A stretch of DNA of 64,000 nucleotides, taken from Lacibacter sp. H407 (lineage in GTDB: Bacteria > Bacteroidota > Bacteroidia > Chitinophagales > Chitinophagaceae). The translations under genes were made by a program, and so were the position numbers. The stretch lies in NCBI RefSeq assembly GCF_037892605.1, contig NZ_JBBKTU010000001.1:2418001-2482000 (forward strand), read 5' to 3'. The notes beneath the pieces were generated by a model, which worked only from the letters and a program-made list of their open reading frames with translations, was not told the origin of the DNA and ran no database searches. Positions within the stretch are counted from its first letter, which is position 1, and every line of letters starts with the position of its first letter. This document shows positions 61,797 to 64,000 of this stretch, piece by piece.

Positions 61797-63452
61797 TTAT
61801 CCTGCAATCATCTCTCTTGCAGTAACCAAAGAAGAGTCGGAAGGTTTTTCGCCACTCAGCATGCGTGCAATGGTTTCCACCTGTTCTTCTTTACTCAACA
61901 AGCGAATACGTGTTTTAATTCCTGATTTGTCTTCCTGTTTGTAAACAAAATAATGCGCCGTTGCTTTGGCAGCAATTTGCGGCAGATGCGTAATGGTGAT
62001 TACTTGATGCTTGGCTGAAAGTTCCTTGAGCAGGATACCAACCTGTTTCGCTGCTTCACCACTGATGCCCGTATCGATCTCATCAAACAACATCGTTGGC
62101 AATGCAATACTTTTTGCAACCAACGATTTAATGCACAACATCAATCGACTAAGTTCACCACCACTGGCCACTTTGCTGATAGGTTCAAATCGATTACTCT
62201 TATTGGCATCAAACAAAAAGCTGATCTCATCTTTCCCGAATTGATTGAGCGATGTTGTAGTCAGTTCAACTTGTAAACGTGCATTGGGCATACCGATCTG
62301 TTGCAGCAATGCATTTACCTGTTTGGTAAAACTGCCCGATTGTTTCATACGCTTTGTATGGATCAGTTCAGCTTCTACTTCCATCTGTTGTTGTAATTGT
62401 GTTTTTTCTTTTTCTTTTGTTGTAATGGATTGTTCCATATTCAACACCACTTGTACTTGCTCTTCCAGTTGTTGCTGTATAGTCAGCAGTTCATTGGTTG
62501 ATTGTACATTGTGTTTCTTCTGTAATTTATAGCCGATCTCTAACCGGTCATTGATGAGTTGCATCCTTGCTTCATCAATATTGATACTGCTTTGTAAGTG
62601 ATCAAGGTCGGCGGCAATATCTGTTAACTCTATTTGTGTCGATTGCAAGCGTTCGGTTATACTTGTAAGATCCGCATGAACATTTTTGAATTGTTGCAAC
62701 CGTTGCAACAATGATTTTAATTGTTGTACAAGCGGCGTTTCGCCATCTTTCAACAACTGAACAGCATCGGTAAGAACGGTTGCAATAGAACCGGCATTAC
62801 TCAGAAGTTGTAATTCCTGGTCCAGCTCTTCCAGTTCATTTTCTTTGAACGAAGCCTGATCGAGTTCATCCAGCAAAAACAATTTGTAATCCTGTTCACG
62901 CTGCAGTTGCTGTTGTTTATCTTTTAACTGTTGCAGTTCTTTTTGCAGCCTGGCAAATTGGATGTAACGCTGGCGGTATTGTTCTACCTCTTTATCACAA
63001 CCGGCCAATGCATCCAGCACTTCACGTTGAAAATCTTCATCACCCAATTCAAGTGTATCGAATTGTTGATGCAAGTCAACGAGCATCGACGTCAATACTT
63101 TCAGTTGCGTTAAATTGACAGGCGTATCATTAATAAAAGCTCTTGATTTTCCATTCGCAGTGATCTCTCTTCGCAAAATGAGTTCCGGTTCTTCATCAAT
63201 TTCATTCTCTTTCAACCACGCATTTACTTTTTTATGCGTTGCTGTTGAAAACACTGCTTCAACGATGCATTTTTTTTCACTGTTTTGTAAACTGCTGCTA
63301 TCGGCACGGTTGCCCAATACCAATCCCAACGCACCTAATAAAATTGACTTTCCTGCACCGGTCTCGCCGGTAATGGTATTGAGCTGAGGTTGAAAATCAA
63401 CTTTCAGCTCATCAATAATGGCAAAGTTTTGTATGGATAATTGTTGCAGCAT
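61797..63452 (-). CDS. recN: DNA repair ATPase RecN
   Basis: A 551-residue SMC-like protein for double-strand break repair. Walker A GETGAGKSILLGAL at residues 29-42, two long Gln-rich coiled-coil arms (about 155-370), then the C-terminal ATPase half with SGGELSRLMLCIKSL, LFDEIDTGISG and ITHLPQIAAKA. Length matches E. coli RecN (553). Downstream of the zinc-ribbon gene but separated by a strong terminator, so transcribed on its own; TAGTTTTG (minus strand, 63462-63469) could be its -7 element. Confidence 0.96.
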   Translation of the reverse strand: MLQQLSIQNFAIIDELKVDFQPQLNTITGETGAGKSILLGALGLVLGNRADSSSLQNSEKKCIVEAVFSTATHKKVNAWLKENEIDEEPELILRREITANGKSRAFINDTPVNLTQLKVLTSMLVDLHQQFDTLELGDEDFQREVLDALAGCDKEVEQYRQRYIQFARLQKELQQLKDKQQQLQREQDYKLFLLDELDQASFKENELEELDQELQLLSNAGSIATVLTDAVQLLKDGETPLVQQLKSLLQRLQQFKNVHADLTSITERLQSTQIELTDIAADLDHLQSSINIDEARMQLINDRLEIGYKLQKKHNVQSTNELLTIQQQLEEQVQVVLNMEQSITTKEKEKTQLQQQMEVEAELIHTKRMKQSGSFTKQVNALLQQIGMPNARLQVELTTTSLNQFGKDEISFLFDANKSNRFEPISKVASGGELSRLMLCIKSLVAKSIALPTMLFDEIDTGISGEAAKQVGILLKELSAKHQVITITHLPQIAAKATAHYFVYKQEDKSGIKTRIRLLSKEEQVETIARMLSGEKPSDSSLVTAREMIAG

Positions 63453-63513
63453 TCAGAATTTCAAAACTAAATCAAATGAAGGATAAAGAAAGAAGCCGTT
63501 GAAAAAAATCAGC

Positions 63514-63542
63514 AATAAAAAAAGGGCGCTGAAAGCGCCCTT
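63514..63542 (-). terminator. Terminator of the zinc-ribbon protein gene
   Basis: AAGGGCGCT (63522-63530) pairs with AGCGCCCTT (63534-63542) around a GAA loop. On the minus strand it is followed by a T run, 21 bp after the stop at 63563. Confidence 0.9.
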
Positions 63543-63562
63543 CTCAATATCTATCCGATCAA

Positions 63563-64000
63563 TTAAGGTTCAACTGTATCGTTGAGGTCAGCATCAACGA
63601 GAATGCGACCACAGTTTTCACACACAATGATTTTTTTGTGTTGTTTGATCTCACTTTGGCGTTGCGGAGGAATGGTATTGAAACAACCACCACAGCTTTC
63701 ACGCTCAATAGGAACTACTGATAAGCCGTTACGGTAGCTTGTACGAATACGATCGAAACTTGCCAACAGGCGATCTTCTACTGCTTCTCTGGCAGTATCA
63801 ACCAAGCCACGCAATTGCGTTTCTTCTTTTTCTGTATCAGCAACAATTTTATCCAGCTCACCTTTCTTGTGCTCCAGGTTCTTTTCTTTTACAGCAATTG
63901 CTTTTTTTGCTTTTTCAAGCACTTCGCTTTTTTCAATCAACTCTTCGTTAGCATCTTTAATATGCTTCTCTGCAAGTTTGATTTCCAAACCCTGCATTTC
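63563..64000 (-). CDS. Coiled-coil zinc-ribbon protein (CT398-like, N-terminal part missing)
   Basis: The C-terminal 146 codons of a minus-strand gene that continues beyond the window end; the first ATG visible is internal to a coiled coil. A Lys/Glu-rich helical region (about 80 residues) is followed by a C4 zinc ribbon, C-GG-C...C-EN-C, with ERESCGGCFNTIPPQRQ. This matches the DUF164/CT398 family of C4-type zinc-ribbon proteins, often predicted to act as nucleic-acid-associated adaptors. A strong terminator follows. Confidence 0.88.
   Translation of the reverse strand, partial: EMQGLEIKLAEKHIKDANEELIEKSEVLEKAKKAIAVKEKNLEHKKGELDKIVADTEKEETQLRGLVDTAREAVEDRLLASFDRIRTSYRNGLSVVPIERESCGGCFNTIPPQRQSEIKQHKKIIVCENCGRILVDADLNDTVEP

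Noticed and set aside
1-64000. CRISPR arrays, insertion sequences, prophage or integrase genes
   Set aside because: No regularly spaced repeats, transposase, integrase or phage structural genes are visible; the only mobile-like signals are small non-coding repeats.

Overview
The window looks like a chromosomal segment of a Bacteroidota bacterium, most likely family Chitinophagaceae. Evidence: a beta-glucan utilisation locus with SusE-like lipoproteins, a type IX secretion C-terminal sorting domain, a DUF4293 gene, a HAD-first fatty-acid oxidation fusion protein, a long QueA, TAnnTTTG-type promoter elements and moderate GC. I see no phage, plasmid, insertion-sequence or CRISPR signature. The family-level placement is inference from gene content, without any database search.

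Layout. 1-6.5 kb: the 3' end of a beta-glucan (laminarin-type) utilisation locus, with a repeat-built surface protein (cut by the window start), a PKD-like lipoprotein, two GH16 endoglucanases and a GH3 beta-glucosidase, closed by a strong terminator. 6.6-10.7 kb: TerC, then an HxlR regulator divergent from an SDR / hydrolase / quinone-oxidoreductase operon, with two mirror-image operators between them. 10.8-18.3 kb: LLM flavin oxidoreductase, metallo-beta-lactamase-fold protein, queA, a Kup potassium transporter and two tandem membrane-anchored alpha/beta hydrolases. 18.3-24.4 kb: a REP-like inverted pair, a YceI / outer-membrane barrel / YceI cluster, two S66 LD-carboxypeptidases, a small membrane protein and an esterase.

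24.5-31.4 kb: metG, an ECF sigma/anti-sigma pair, a FadN-like beta-oxidation protein and a DJ-1 family protein. 31.4-38.0 kb: a small HExxHxxGxxH protein, an ABC exporter, several hypothetical proteins and a DUF6427 membrane protein. 38.1-43.2 kb: purQ, a free DsbD-alpha-domain protein next to a DsbD whose own alpha domain has no cysteines, and a GT-C-like membrane protein. 43.3-52.8 kb: ECF sigma factor, uvrA, a T9SS cargo protein, DUF4293, glyA, a sugar nucleotidyltransferase and an FMN oxidoreductase. 52.8-64 kb: an ABC-2 exporter, an FAD dehydrogenase, a 5'-nucleotidase split into two genes, dnaA, tRNA-Pro(TGG), a barrel / DM13 lipoprotein pair, recN and a zinc-ribbon protein (cut by the window end).

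Most of the window is ordinary core and niche metabolism. The most distinctive signals are the apparent relocation of the DsbD alpha-domain cysteine pair to a separate neighbouring gene, a near-identical 23-nt motif within a longer similar element near metG and glyA, the mirrored HxlR operators, the perfect 27-bp REP-like inverted pair, a signal-less metzincin-like protein, and a split nucleotidase whose halves appear to use different export routes. I found no convincing wholly new multi-gene system.
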